Shown here piece after piece: positions 1 through 10,174 of a stretch of DNA of 64,000 nt. Below the pieces are notes generated by a model. That model saw only the letters and a program-made list of their open reading frames with translations. It had not been told where the DNA came from and did not search any database. Where the stretch lies: the NCBI RefSeq assembly GCF_027943255.1, contig NC_072893.1, positions 40,632,001-40,696,000 on the forward strand, given 5' to 3'. Origin of the DNA: Anastrepha obliqua. Its lineage: Eukaryota > Arthropoda > Insecta > Diptera > Tephritidae. The first letter of the stretch is position 1; every line of letters begins with the position of its first letter. A program made the position numbers and the translations under genes.

Positions 1-605
1 AAAGCTTCGTTCCTAAAACTTAACCTATCTTACATAAACATTTCCATTCGTGCAGAAATTGTGATTCAAATTGATTTCTTAATTAAGCACCTGGTATTCA
101 ATTTATTAACGGCTCAAATCGCACAATGCGTTCATGTAAGTTTATACGAGTACCCATATGGTATGTATGCTTGGATGTGAAAACCAAGTCTAACCTCTAT
201 GAACTTATGTGGTGGCTTGTTTTCCGTTTTAGTGCACTGAAATTTCTCTGCCTCTTTAATCGGTACGATTTCTTATTATTGCTACAGAAAATTCCTAGAA
301 TAATTAATTCCTTATCAGTTTATAAACTTAGTGGGGCGTTGAAATGCTACCATGCAAGTAGTGCATAACTCGCAGTTTCCCGTACAAATCGAGTACATTT
401 ATACGTACACATTTGACCAGATGTCACATCAAAGGAAGTTTTGCTCGACTAGGACTTATTGACAAGTTTTCACAATTTATTTGTTTATCATTCTTTTTAT
501 GGAAGAATAGTTAATTCTTCGTTGTCTACGAATAAGAGTCTCGTGTCCGCTTATCAGAGGTTTTTATTGTTTTTTTGTTGACGTTTTTGGTCAGCAATAT
601 ACATA
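1..605. other. AT-rich DNA without recognisable gene
   Basis: No open frame here has recognisable protein motifs. An 80-codon frame at 126-368 has no family resemblance that I can see and is probably chance. I see no RNA gene or terminal repeat. Confidence 0.5.
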
Positions 606-924
606 TTTTTGACGAAAAATAAGTCCATTATCTTTGCGTAAAATTTTTCCGGTAAATGGTTTAAAATAGTTTTATGGTCAATATTTAGCTCTGACCTGCC
701 GGTCAACTTCGATTATTCCTGTGATTTATCCACATTTTTTTAACATCAAAAATGTCTGAACGGAATCGACGAAAGCAAAATTGCATACAATTAGGTTGCA
801 GTAAACTGTGAAAATTGTAAAATGTACCAAATTTTCTCTCTGGTGACTTGCATCAACTTCAATTGTTAACACCCTGTAACTCACAAATGAATGGAACAAA
901 CAAATAAATGCAAAATAGTTTTTG

Positions 925-1657
925 GACGAGCGAGAATGGAGAGTAAAATTTCAAGGTCATGCAACGTTTTGGGCATTTTCGTTCCGCGAGAGAGAAAAAA
1001 GATGTAACGTAGAGGAAAAGGAGAGAGAGAGCTATACCTTATATATATCTTAGATACACTTTAGGCTATTTTTCCTGAGCTTTTCCTTGTGGTTGCTAAT
1101 TTCTAGTGAGAAATAACACTGCCTACTTTATGGCGCTTGTTTGTTGGTGAAAACTTGTAGGAAATATATTCTTGGTGCCTACTTTTTGGCGTTATATTGT
1201 TTTTGGTGCCTACTGTTTGGGGTGTTTTTTGGTCCCAATGTTTTTGGCGTTTTTTTTTTTGGTGCCTACTTTTTGGCGCTTATTTCCGTTTCCTGGCTAG
1301 TGCTTATGCGTACTATAAAGTGCTATCCATTCCGGCGTCGGATTTATTGGTATTGCCTTGCGGTAATTTGGGCCGTTGCTGCGCTCCTGGAATCGCTGCG
1401 TTTGTACGGGTGATAAACGCTCGGAGTAGTGCGCGTTGTTGCAACGGTTTGTGTCCGGCGTTTACCTACACCGATCGACCCTTCTCCGGTTTTTGTAAAT
1501 TTTGTCTATTTGTATTCTCTGCAAATGTTATGAATTTATTTAGATATATATTCTTTCTCTCTCTCTCTCTCACTCTCTCTCGGGTCTCCCCCTCTTTCTT
1601 TCTCCGCCTTGAAAGTTTCACTTCTGTTATGTGTACTATGCTACACGCACTTTTATT
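925..1657. mobile_element. Nested non-autonomous insertion with imperfect inverted ends
   Basis: This block is absent from the related mariner copy at 44539-44934, which fixes it as an insertion of about 733 bp. Its ends are loosely inverted copies of one another: a GTAAAATTTCAAGG-like motif, a GAGAGA-rich tract and an ATATATATCT stretch on the left recur in reverse complement on the right (CTCTCT tract at about 1555-1600, CCTTGAAAGTTTCAC near 1609). No transposase frame was recognised. Two overlapping frames of 90 and 155 codons run through low-complexity sequence and are not credible genes. The superfamily is unknown. Confidence 0.5.
1117..1290 (+). repeat. Degenerate direct repeat of GGTGCCTACTTTTTGGCG
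   Basis: The motif TGCCTACTTTTTGGCG and close variants recurs about five times (near 1119, 1173, 1206, 1230 and 1261) with irregular spacing inside the nested insertion. It suggests local slippage or an amplified subterminal motif. I see no coding sense in it. Confidence 0.6.
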
Positions 1658-1984
1658 AGTATGAAATGTCACGTTGACAACGAGCGTAAACTTTAAATTA
1701 TTTGATCGTTACTTTTTGAGATATCGATCACTATAGCCATCTACCAATAAAATAATGGATTTATTTTCCCCAAACTAATATTTTGCTTGCCTGCTACCCA
1801 GATGATGGAAACGTAAAAATAAGAAAGCAAGCGTCCGCGTTCGGTCATTTGAGTTTTCGGTTATCGAAGCGGGATTTGCTCTAAAAATCTAATCTAAAAC
1901 TTAGTTATTGGACTTTTATCCGTTTGTAGAGGTTCCATTGTAATTGGATCATATATCTTCTGTTTTGGCCAAACTCCTACTCCA

Positions 1985-3000
1985 ATGTGTGGCATGCCTC
2001 TTGCTCTTAATCTGCCTCTGAAGAGTTTTATAAAAGTATCATTGCAGAAATGCCAAAGCGAGGCGACCGCTTTTAGTAAAAGAAATTTCTTTCGTTTAAT
2101 GTTTCATGTCCAGTGGCTTTTAAACTGCCGAATAGTAGTCACGCAAATCACAAAACTATTCGAAAATGGTGGCTGCCAATCAAGGTTCATTAACGATAAT
2201 TATATTATAATTACCCTACCCACGAAGTGGTTGGAATCTATTTTTCACTGATGGCACCAAGCAAGTCAATGGCATCGCATTTGCTGTTACAAACCATTTC
2301 TCACGGACTACTACCGCAGGACGCCAATATCTTTGAAGCTGAATTACAGGGCATAATTTCAGCATTAAATCTTGTAAAGATTAAACAAAAGGTGTTAATA
2401 TGCACCGATAGCCAATCAGTGTTCAATGCTGCAAGAAACATTCGAATGGATGTACCTGGACATTCAGGCATACTCGGCAGCCATCATGCTGACTATGCCG
2501 CAAATCTTGCCTTAAAATCGTGTTTGCACTTTTAAAATCCTCTTAGCACAACATCAATTCAAATATATGGAGCTTTGAAGTCTCAGCTGGGAGCCGATTG
2601 GTATATCTACCAGAATCAATACAAAGAAGTAAATCCGCACGGTTCCGCTACCATACTATCAACTTCGACTACTACTTGGATGAACCGATGTTTTGTACTT
2701 TTAAGGCTAGGTCATAGCCTTTTAACACACCGATACCATCTATCTCCGCCTTACGCACCACAACACTGGATAACGCAGATCCAATCAACATTCTCTCCAT
2801 CCCTTCTGAAGCAAATATAATAAAAATGTCAAATTTTCTTAAAGCTATAAATATATTTCAACTTATTTAGTCTTATAATTCATATTTACTTACATTTACT
2901 ATCACTTGACTAAGCCGATAGCCCTGATAGCTAGAGCTTTTATTTTAGATTAATCTATAATTTTGATTAGATTCTAATAAATAATAATAATAATATATTA
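1985..3000 (+). mobile_element. I-clade-like non-LTR fragment (RNase H and 3' end)
   Basis: The frame around 2247 reads as an RNase H start (FTDGTKQVNG), followed by EAELQGIISALNL and TDSQSVFNAARN. A later piece reads VPGHSGILGSHHADYAANLA, so four RNase H core segments are present, although in shifted frames. Downstream, 2575-2817 contains LRLGHSLLTHRYHLS, which resembles the segment after RNase H in I-factor-like elements. The element ends near a TAA repeat at about 2978-2995, as I-factor-type elements do. The 5' part, endonuclease and reverse transcriptase are missing, and the frame is broken at least twice. This is a dead, 5'-truncated copy. Clade assignment is by resemblance only. Confidence 0.65.
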
Positions 3001-3338
3001 TAATTGTCAAACCGCAACATAGTAATAATTTTTTTAATAAAAATATAGTTCATTATCCTTCAAAAATTTAATAAATCCAAGTTTAAACTTTGTGAACAAT
3101 AAAAAAAATTCAAGTTTTAGTTTCAAGTGGCTCGAAAATCATGTTGATTTTTGACATTTTTTTTTTGCTGGCGGAGTTTAGTGTTTTGTTCCATATAAAA
3201 CTCTGTCACACGAGTCCAATTGAACTCAATTCATTGCATTCAGTTCCCACAAAATAACGTAGTATTTTTCAGTTCTTCAGCATTAGACAAGAGATTGAAA
3301 GAAACTTGTCTAACTTTCCCAACGCTATAACTCCAATC

Positions 3339-3597
3339 GGCGGCCGCCGTAGCCGAATGGGTTGGTGCGTGACTATTATTCGGGTGTGCGTAGGTTCGCG
3401 GTCGCCCATCGGCAGGCAATGCAAACCTCCGAGTGTATTTCTGCCATGAAAAAGCTCCTCATAAAAATATCTGCCGTTCGAAGTGGACTTAAAACTGTAG
3501 GTTCCTCCATTTGTGGAACAACATTAAGACGCACACCGCAAAGAGGAGGTGGAGCTCGGCCAAACACCTAACAGAAGTGCAAGCGCCAATAATTATT
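3339..3597 (+). mobile_element. tRNA-derived SINE, internal deletion
   Basis: The copy starts GGCGGCCGCCGTAGCCGAAT, which includes a pol III A-box-like TAGCCGAATGGG at 3350. It then runs through the body shared with copies at 5.3, 15.2, 30.5, 35.6, 54.9 and 56.2 kb. The B box is cut: GTAGGTTCG passes directly into CGGTCGCCC, so about 50 bp present in the 56.2 kb copy are missing. It ends with CGCCAATAATTATTTT. Short frames across it (60-80 codons on both strands) are shadows of the repeat. Confidence 0.75.
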
Positions 3598-3599
3598 TT

Positions 3600-3960
3600 A
3601 TTTTTATAACTCCAATAATTGCACAGTTTAATACTAACTTTTTGACTAAATAAAAAAAATATTTTGAGTGATGGAAATTTTTTGACCTTGACGCGCTCCA
3701 TTGTTTGTCTGTTTGCATACCGCAGCAATCAAATTTAAAAGTGTAAAATATGATTGATGTACGTACGTCGCTTTTCGCAAAGTTGTAAATCTTCCGATAG
3801 GGTGATTAATTTTGCGCCACCTTTTATAATATGTAACTATACATATATGAAGAGATGTATATGTATGTATGTATGTATATACATGTTTGATTTTTTATAA
3901 TTAACTCCTCGTGTCGCAATTAAAATGTACAATAGTTTTAAACGAACATTTGCTAATTAT
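3600..3960. other. Spacer, AT-rich
   Basis: No gene is seen. A TATGTATG microsatellite lies near 3857-3885. TTTTGCGCCACCTTTTA near 3813 resembles TTTTGCGCCACC at 13440, next to the DD41D gene, and may be a solitary end of a related element. Confidence 0.4.
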
Positions 3961-3962
3961 AC

Positions 3963-4703
3963 TTACATTCTGTCAAAAAAATATCGGGAATTGTTCATTT
4001 AAAAAGCGCGCATCACACATATGTCTAAATTTTTTGTTGCTGGAATGTTGGTACAACTGTCCTCTATAGTGCCACCGAGGTTCAGTGTAATCTGACAATT
4101 AGCTTGTTTTTGGCATTTAATTATATCAGTCAACCGCAGGAATGCTTTGCGATTTTCACTATGGATAAAAATATAGAACAAAGAATTTGTCTTAAATTTT
4201 GTGTTTTGAACGAAATTTCCTGTGCCGAATCGTTGAAAATGTTGCAGAAAGTCTATGGGGAGTGTGCTTTATCAAAAACACGGGACTACGAGTGGTATAA
4301 GGCCTTCGCAGAGGGCCGAGAAATCGTGCCCCAATTTGTGGAAAGAAAACTTATGGATATTGCACCATGATAACTCACCGTCTCACAAGGCTCATATTGT
4401 GAACACAAACTCGACAAATATCATCGAACAACCACCGTATTCACCGGATGTAGCCCCTGCGACATTTTTCTTTTCCGAAAACTTAAATTACCACTCGTCG
4501 ATAGAGGCCATTTAGGAGAATTCGCTGACGCAGCTGAAGAAGATCTCTTTAAACGCATGCTTTGATGGCTGGACTAATCGTTGGCATATGAGCATTGCTT
4601 CGAATGGAGCCTATTTTGAAGGCGACAAAATAAATGTTGATAATTAAACAATTATTTTGCGTTTTATTGAACAATTCCCGGTACTTTTTCGACAGAATGT
4701 GTA
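3963..4703 (+). mobile_element. Internally deleted DD34D mariner with TIRs
   Basis: The ends are inverted repeats (ACATTCTGTC, about five less conserved bases, then TACCGGGAATTGTTCA on the right; ATCGGGAATTGTTCA on the left), next to TA. The frame from 4161 (MDKNIEQRICLKFC) is a mariner N-terminus with a helix-turn-helix segment ending YEWYKAFAEGREIV. It passes at once into a second frame carrying LWILHHDNSPSHKAH and PPYSPDVAP, the segments around the second and third catalytic aspartates. The first aspartate region is deleted, and the third position reads PATFFF instead of P-x-D-F-F, so the copy is inactive. It belongs with the mariner at 41.6 kb by N-terminal similarity. Confidence 0.75.
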
Positions 4704-5250
4704 CCACAAATTATTGTAATTTATTCAAGGCAAACAGACACTTGCATTCGAGTTTAGTCGCTTGAAAACGCGGAAAGTAAAGCTCATGTAAAGGTTATGC
4801 AACAGATTATCAGTGATACGATCTGTAATAGAACTAAATATATTATAATACCAAAAAGCAAAAATTTCTAAAATACTTCTATGCGAAATTTGCTAGATAG
4901 ACATATAACAAAAAATATTTACTAGTGTTATATGAAAAGCTTTATTGTTTTTAAAAATATTTTATCTGAATATCAACACACTTTTTCATTTGCTGGAACC
5001 GATTGTGCCCCAGTATGTCTCAATCTTACGGTATCATCCATGACGCTTTTCCAATACACGCACAGTATATACTTTTTTGGCACAACAAACAATTTTGGAT
5101 GTCCTTCATGAAATTCGTACTATAGAAAAGTTCCTTACATCGAAATTCGGCAAACTGTTGTTGGTTCAATTTATGTATGTAGATATTCAAATTCACGATT
5201 TAATTACATACCATTTTTTTAACAAGATGAATACTTCAAGTACCTGTAAA
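4704..5250. other. Spacer without recognisable gene
   Basis: AT-rich sequence. The start of a 103-codon frame (5077-5388) lies here, but its latter half is SINE sequence, so it is not a gene. Confidence 0.4.
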
Positions 5251-5251
5251 C

Positions 5252-5407
5252 CTATTTTTGCCATGAAAAAGCTCCTCATAAAAATATCTGACGTTCGGAG
5301 TCGGCTTGAAACTGTAGGTCCCTCCATTTATAGAACAACATCAAGACGCACACCACAAATAGGAGGAGGAGCTCGGCCAAACACCTAAAAAGGGTGTACG
5401 CGCCAAT

Positions 5408-5451
<44 letters not shown>

Positions 5452-5452
5452 C
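5252..5452 (+). mobile_element. 5'-truncated SINE with (TA)n tail
   Basis: Only the 3' body of the SINE family is present, beginning TTTTTGCCATGAAAAAGCTC. It runs through the GGAGGAGGAGCTCGGCCAAA segment to GGGTGTACGCGCCAATTATA. A (TA)n run of nearly 50 bp follows (about 5404-5450). The A and B boxes are missing, so the copy cannot be transcribed from its own promoter. The TA tail matches the 3' ends of the 54.9 and 56.2 kb copies. Confidence 0.75.
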
Positions 5453-5549
5453 TGAATAAGTCTGCTCGTGGCTTTCTTAACAACTCGTCAGTTCTAGATT
5501 TGTTTGTTATTTTGTAGGTATCCGTATTAGACCATCTGTCTGTCTAGTG

Positions 5550-7640
5550 TCTAGCCTGCGGTCTGCGGTAGGCGCCTTCCTCGACATCGAGGGGGCTTTT
5601 AACAACGTCCTTCCGGAGGCAATTACCAGGTCTCTAGGTAAACTAGGGGTCGAAACCGACCTTATAAGACTTATCCACTAAATGCTAAACGACAGAACTG
5701 TCACGGCAGAGTGGGGCGGTATCTCCATCCACCGGCAGGTGAGTAGAGGCACTCCGCAAGGTGGGGTTCTCTCACCATTCCTCTGGGTGGTCGTTCTAAA
5801 TGATCTGTTGGAAGAGCTGGTGAAGGGAGGCTGCAGGGTAATTGCCTACGCGGATGACGTGGCACTAATTGTTAGAGGAAAATTTTTGGATACTCTGTAC
5901 AACTTGATGCAGGGATATCTGAATGCAGTTGTTAGATGGGCAACGGATTGTGGCCTGTCGGTGAATCCTCTTAAGACGGAGCTCGTCCTATTTACGAGGA
6001 AATATAAAATACCCAGAGCTCAACTTCCCTCAATAGGGGGCGCTCCTCTGATGCTTTCTGACAAGGTGAAGTACCTTGGTATTATCCTTGACAGCAAGCT
6101 TACATGGAAGCCCAATATTGAGGGAAGGGTGAGAAAGGCAACAATCGCCTTGTATGGGTGCAAGGGCGCAATTGGCAAAAGATGGGGCCTCTCGCCTCGA
6201 GTTGTTTTCTGGCTGTATGATACCATTGTAAAGCCTATCTTGTTATATGGAGTCATAGTCTGGTGGAACTCACTAGAGAAGACGACATTGGTGAAGAAGC
6301 TGGAAAGAGTTCAGAGGTCGGCACTCATTGGAATCAGTGGGGCGCTTCGAACGACTCCTACTCTGGCGCTCAACGCAATGTTAAATGTGGTACCCGTAGA
6401 TATCGCAGGCAGAACTGCCGCAACACGTACCGCAATCAGACTGAGGGGCTGGAGCTATAAGCTCAATCTCCCTTATGGGCACTCAAGCATCCTTAGAAAC
6501 TTTGAGTTCACCCCTCTGTCAACAGACCAGTGTATACCCTCATTTAGTCCGACCGGAACATTCACCACTCACATCCCGTCAAGGGAAGAGTGGACGGGGG
6601 GCTACACTTGGGGGCAGGGCCTGGTGAACTTGTTCACGGATGGATCGCAGTTGGAAGGAAAGGTTGGCGGAGGAGTCTTTTGCGAAGGGCTCCCCATCAG
6701 ACTTAAATTCAGGCTACCGGACCACTGCAGTGTGTTCCAGGCAGAGGTAGCCGCAATCAAGGAGGCAGCTGATTGGCTGCTCAAATGTGTACTAACAGTC
6801 AAGAAGGTAAATATTTACTCCGATAGCCAAGCGGCAATAAGGGCCCTCGGGTCTATGACGGTGCATTCGGAATTGGTCAAGGAATGCTTGACCTCACTTT
6901 CGACTGTGTCCGAATTCTTTGACATCAGCCTCATCTGGGTTCCCGGTCACAGCGACATTGCGGGAAACTGTGAGGCGGATGAGCTGGCTAGACAAGGGAC
7001 ATGTGAGGTGATTTCCCCGCGGAGGGAGAAAATTGGAATCCCCCTGACTACCTGCGGTCTGCTCCTGGAAAGATGGGCATCGCGCAAACTCAGCGAGCGC
7101 TGGGAAAATGCACAAACGTACAAAGTTGCGAAATCCTTCTGGCCACGTGTGGACCGAAGGCGCTCGGGTGAGCTTCTGAGGCTGACAAAATATCAGCTCT
7201 CCAATCTAGTGGGTTCTCTCACAGGACACAATGCGCGAGGAATGCATGCTGTGAGACTTGGAATCATCTCGAGTCCTTTCTGTGCTGGATGTATGGAGGA
7301 TGAGGTGGAATCATCTCAGCACCTTCTCCTTAGCTGCCCTGCCCTGGCGGGGCTAAGATTCAGGCATCTTGGCTCTTACTTCTTTGCCACGCCTGCTGAG
7401 ATAGCTGGCGCAGACATTAAAAATCTGATGAGTTTCATCAGCAGCATTAAGCGGTTGACGCAAACATAGTCATCGTTCATAATCCGCACGCTCCTAACCT
7501 TCCCATCACCACCTCTCCCCGCCCTCTCCCTGCACCTCATCGGTCCTTCCCCTCTCCTCACTTCCTTGACAATGGTATCACAAAGGACGAATCTCTCTTC
7601 GTCCAAGTGTGCCCACTCCCTAGGCAACCATACTAACCTA
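5550..7640 (+). mobile_element. 5'-truncated RNase H-bearing non-LTR retrotransposon
   Basis: The element begins inside the reverse transcriptase. It carries its open frame to 7469 and ends in a C-rich untranslated tail closing with CTAACCTAACCTAACG. The same tail type ends another fragment at 35402. 5' truncation is the usual outcome of target-primed reverse transcription. Relatives are at 47.7-48.6 kb. The combination of RT, RNase H and a C-terminal Cys/His segment places it among the I/LOA/R1-type elements. I cannot settle the clade by eye. Confidence 0.8.
5565..7469 (+). pseudogene. Reverse transcriptase-RNase H polyprotein, 5'-truncated
   Basis: The frame starts mid-domain with AVGAFLDIEGAFNNV (RT motif A, catalytic aspartate present) and meets a single TAA at 5679-5681. 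It then stays open for 595 codons from 5682. Visible in order: RGTPQGGVLSPFLW (RT motif B), IAYADDVALIV (motif C, the catalytic DD), and KYLGIILDSKLTWK (thumb entry). RNase H follows, with LFTDGSQLEG, FQAEVAAIKEA, IYSDSQAAIRAL and WVPGHSDIAGNCEADELA, its four acidic or histidine catalytic segments intact. A C-terminal CAGCMEDEVESSQHLLLSCP forms a CCHC-like knuckle. The intact frame over nearly 1.8 kb implies a fairly recent insertion. It lacks ORF1 and the endonuclease, so it cannot retrotranspose on its own. The antisense frames here are shadows. Confidence 0.85.
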
Positions 7641-7654
7641 ACCTAACGCCTTGG

Positions 7655-8130
7655 GGAAGGCCTATTTCTACGGCTTCGGATTCGTTAAAGGAATATCCTT
7701 GTCTTGCTAGCTCATTAGCTTTCTAATTAGTTAGCATTAGTTCTTCTTTGCATTATCTGACGATTTTTGAATTGGTTGTAAGTGACTTTAAAGCTAAGAT
7801 GGCTGCTTGACTATCTGAAAAAATATATACTTCCAACAAGCTCCCTTATTCCGAGAACTTTTGCTTGAAAAATTTTTTCCAATTCCTCAGGCGATACGAC
7901 TTGAAAGTTTCGAGGCCTTTCGAATATACACTAGCGCCGACGCGGCAGTCGATCTTGGATCCGTGAGTGTAAAGTGCAGTTGTATTCTCTTTGACTAATG
8001 AATTGAAATTCCATTCCTTTCGCGTAGGAAACTTTACCTTAAACTTTATTCTAAAGTCTAGACCACTACCCTAAAATCTGATGAGTTGCTAGCAAGCCTT
8101 TGGCTGTATAAAATAAAACTATGCTAAACA
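7655..8130 (-). pseudogene. Non-LTR RNase H fragment, decayed
   Basis: On the minus strand, reading from about 8030, PTRKEWNFNS leads to LYTHGSKIDCRVGASVYSKG. This is an RNase H start with the catalytic TDGS altered to THGS. In a shifted frame follow IFSDSQAAILALKSL and finally ANELARQGYSF, the last conserved segment. Several stops and frameshifts separate these blocks. It abuts tail-to-tail the 3' end of the plus-strand element ending at 7640. The family is related to, but distinct from, the one at 5.5-7.6 kb. Confidence 0.65.
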
Positions 8131-8289
8131 TCCTACTTTGGGTAAAAAATAACTTCTAAGTCAAAGATTTCACTGACACAGACAACAATTAGAGATAAGA
8201 GAAAATGCTTTCAAAGGAGAAAAACACTGGGCGAAATATTTAAAAACGTGCACAACAACAACAAGGAACTTTATCAAGCTCTTTTTGGA

Positions 8290-8480
8290 GGATTTGTGAA
8301 TCGAATGAATTTCTTACAATAGCATAGATTTTAAGGTCGACCGCATAAAGTAAAACTTTTGCATATGAAAAACATTTTTTTTATACCCGTGATAAAGAAG
8401 AGAAATATCAACGGGCCCAAAATACTACCTTAGAGCATAACGACGTTCGGATTAGTCACGTTCATGGATACTGAAGTGCT
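8290..8480 (-). pseudogene. Jockey-like reverse transcriptase fragment
   Basis: The minus strand reads GSILGPLIFLFFITGI, which matches the segment following RT motif B in jockey-clade elements (usually followed by N-D-I). After a one-base shift it reads KVLLYAVDLKIYAIVRNSF, the motif C region with the first catalytic aspartate replaced by valine (YAVD instead of YADD). No other domains are recognisable nearby. Whether it was once joined to the RNase H piece at 7.7-8.1 kb is uncertain. The two look like different clades. Confidence 0.55.
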
Positions 8481-8489
8481 CTCTACCTT

Positions 8490-8990
8490 TGGGAGGTTTG
8501 ATTTATTTACATATTTATTAATTAAGATTGATAAAATGAATTACGTATTCATACCGTTTATTTGTATCCGAGGTAACTCAGACTAGTTGTACATAGATTT
8601 TAGCATCGAAATTTGTAAGCAGATGCACCGAGTAAAATATCTGGACAAAATGGAAGTAAACTATCTTAGCGAGGTCAACTACATATTTGTCGGTCATCAC
8701 TCTAATTATTCCTGAATTGCTTATATGAGGCGAAAACGTCTACCAAGGGGAATCATATCGCCCGATATCACGCCATCCCGCAACGGAGAAGACACGAGCA
8801 ATAACCCTCCAGAGTACAATTCTCAGCCACTTCGCTATATTGTGCCTCTAAATGAAAGAGACCTATAATATCTGGGGAATCTAATCTAATCAGCGGTTCA
8901 GGTATGATAACGAACCCACTTGGCATGCCCATTATCGGTTTGCCTTCGATTTTCGGTCTATAGTGACTGGGGCTGTTAATTTTTTGGGTA
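8490..8990. other. Spacer without recognisable gene
   Basis: An 86-codon minus-strand frame (8768-9028) has no motif that I know, and its 5' end overlaps mariner-derived sequence. I do not call it. Confidence 0.35.
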
Positions 8991-8999
8991 TAATACAAA

Positions 9000-9287
9000 C
9001 AATCTTCGTTGTCACGGTGACATTTCATACTTATGTTCCATTCAGTTGTGAGTTACAGGGTGTTAACAATGGTAGTTAAGAAATAGAAAATTCGGTACAT
9101 TTTACAATTTTTCTTTGATAAAGGCGAAAATGCAAGCCAGGCCGCTGAAATAGTGAATGGTGTTTATGGTGCCGATACTGTAACAGTTAATTATGTGCTA
9201 TTTTGGTTTCATCGATTCCGTTCAGACATTTTTGATGTTAAAGAAAATAACGATAATGTCAAAAGTGCATATAAAATCACAGAAATA
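9000..9287 (+). mobile_element. Old mariner, left part (split by nested insertion)
   Basis: The segment starts near CGTTGTCACGGTGACATTTC, which matches the 5' untranslated part of the copies at 1.7 and 44.8 kb in reverse. The transposase start lies after GTGTTAACA near 9069. The frame then reads KIRYILQFFFDKGENASQAA and later VLFWFHRFRSDIFDV, the mariner N-terminal DNA-binding region. A stop falls within the first residues. Coding sequence runs to ITEI at the insertion site, a TA at 9286-9287. The matching right part is at 14023-14250. Confidence 0.75.
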
Positions 9288-9547
9288 ACACGGTGCTACA
9301 GTGAATCAGAACTTTTGATATGACATGATGAGCACTGTAGATCTAGCCGAGACCGATGTGGAACCGTATTCAAAAAATTTTTAACACCCTCAAATTTTTT
9401 ATTTATCGTTCAAAAACCGATTTCGGGTGTTTTCCGACACTTAAAAATTCGTAGCTCGTTTGTATCTTATCCGATTTCCGCTTGGCCCCTAATGTCAGTT
9501 CTGTTTTGACATTTGTGTAGTAAACACATGCGAAATACACGTTAATA

Positions 9548-9634
9548 AACAATGCTACACTGCTCCAGAACGCGGAATATTGCTGACTATTTATTTGACC
9601 AATAACACTGGATCACAAATTTCAACTTTTTTTC
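9548..9634 (+). pseudogene. N-terminal piece of the DD41D transposase
   Basis: Read in the frame CYTAPERGILLTIYLTNNTGS, this is a plausible N-terminal helix of a rosa-type transposase. It lies immediately before the long-inverted-repeat insertion. The continuation, beginning VNQCNRSETLAQ, is at 12394, after the insertion. No in-frame ATG is present, so the start is lost or displaced. Assignment rests on position and weak resemblance. Confidence 0.45.
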
Positions 9635-10162
9635 TGCACCAGAGACGCCGTTATGAAATTCCTATGTAAAATCACCGTCTGATTCCGAAAATCAAGGTTA
9701 TTTTTTATTCTATGGTAACGTTTTTGAGATATTTATGAATTACCGTTATTTCAAAAAAACAAAAAATTGGGCCCACTTAATCATATATATCTCGAAAACG
9801 AATTGAGCGATTCCAAAACCGTTTAAAGCTTTTAAAAGGTAATAAAATTTGCTATAAACTGTGTGTAAAACACTTTCTGCTAGGTCCTGCAGATTCAAAG
9901 ATAACGAACTATCATAACGGATTTTTTAAATTTTTTTTGTAAAAATATAAAAAAATTTGTACTTTGAGAGAAAGGATCTCGAAAACTGTTTACTTTTTCG
10001 TGTATTTTTTGTTTTCACTCTAAGCTCTGTTTTATTACAAAAAAAATAAACTTTGATTAAACAAAATCGATGAACTAATACAAAAGTTACAAGCATTCAA
10101 GTAAATATATCCATATAGTAAAACTTAAGTACCCTACAAATAATAGCATGTGTACATATGAT
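9635..10162 (+). repeat. Left arm of the long inverted repeat
   Basis: The 528-bp arm is reverse-complementary to 11861-12388. Differences seen by eye include TTTATGAATT against TTTACGAATT, GATTCAAAG against GATTTAAAG, and GCATGTGT against GCATATGT, so identity is above 99%. The arm is AT-rich and has no open frame of note. Confidence 0.9.
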
Positions 10163-10174
10163 TCTTAAACTATC

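Larger units (their letters stand above)
611..1778 (-). mobile_element. mariner deletion derivative, interrupted by a nested insertion
   Basis: The ends are inverted repeats built around AAATCCATTATTTT (near 622 and, inverted, near 1752), the same ends as the copies at 44.5 and 55.3 kb. Between 640 and 905 the minus strand resembles the start of a DD34D mariner transposase: a start after GTGTTAACA near 866, an early segment like that of the other copies, then the region before the catalytic domain. The catalytic domain is absent. The stretch 1658-1778 aligns by eye with 44820-44934, so 925-1657 is an insertion. It cannot make active transposase but might be mobilised in trans. Confidence 0.7.

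Noticed and set aside
1466..1672. 68-codon minus-strand frame rich in Arg/Glu
   Set aside because: It is produced by the CTCTCT tract and has no other support.
3350..3361. tRNA gene suggested by an A-box-like motif
   Set aside because: The motif recurs at the head of a repeat family with a common body, and no acceptor stem or intact B box is present. It is a SINE.
8768..9028. 86-codon minus-strand frame
   Set aside because: It runs into 5' mariner sequence and has no family resemblance.
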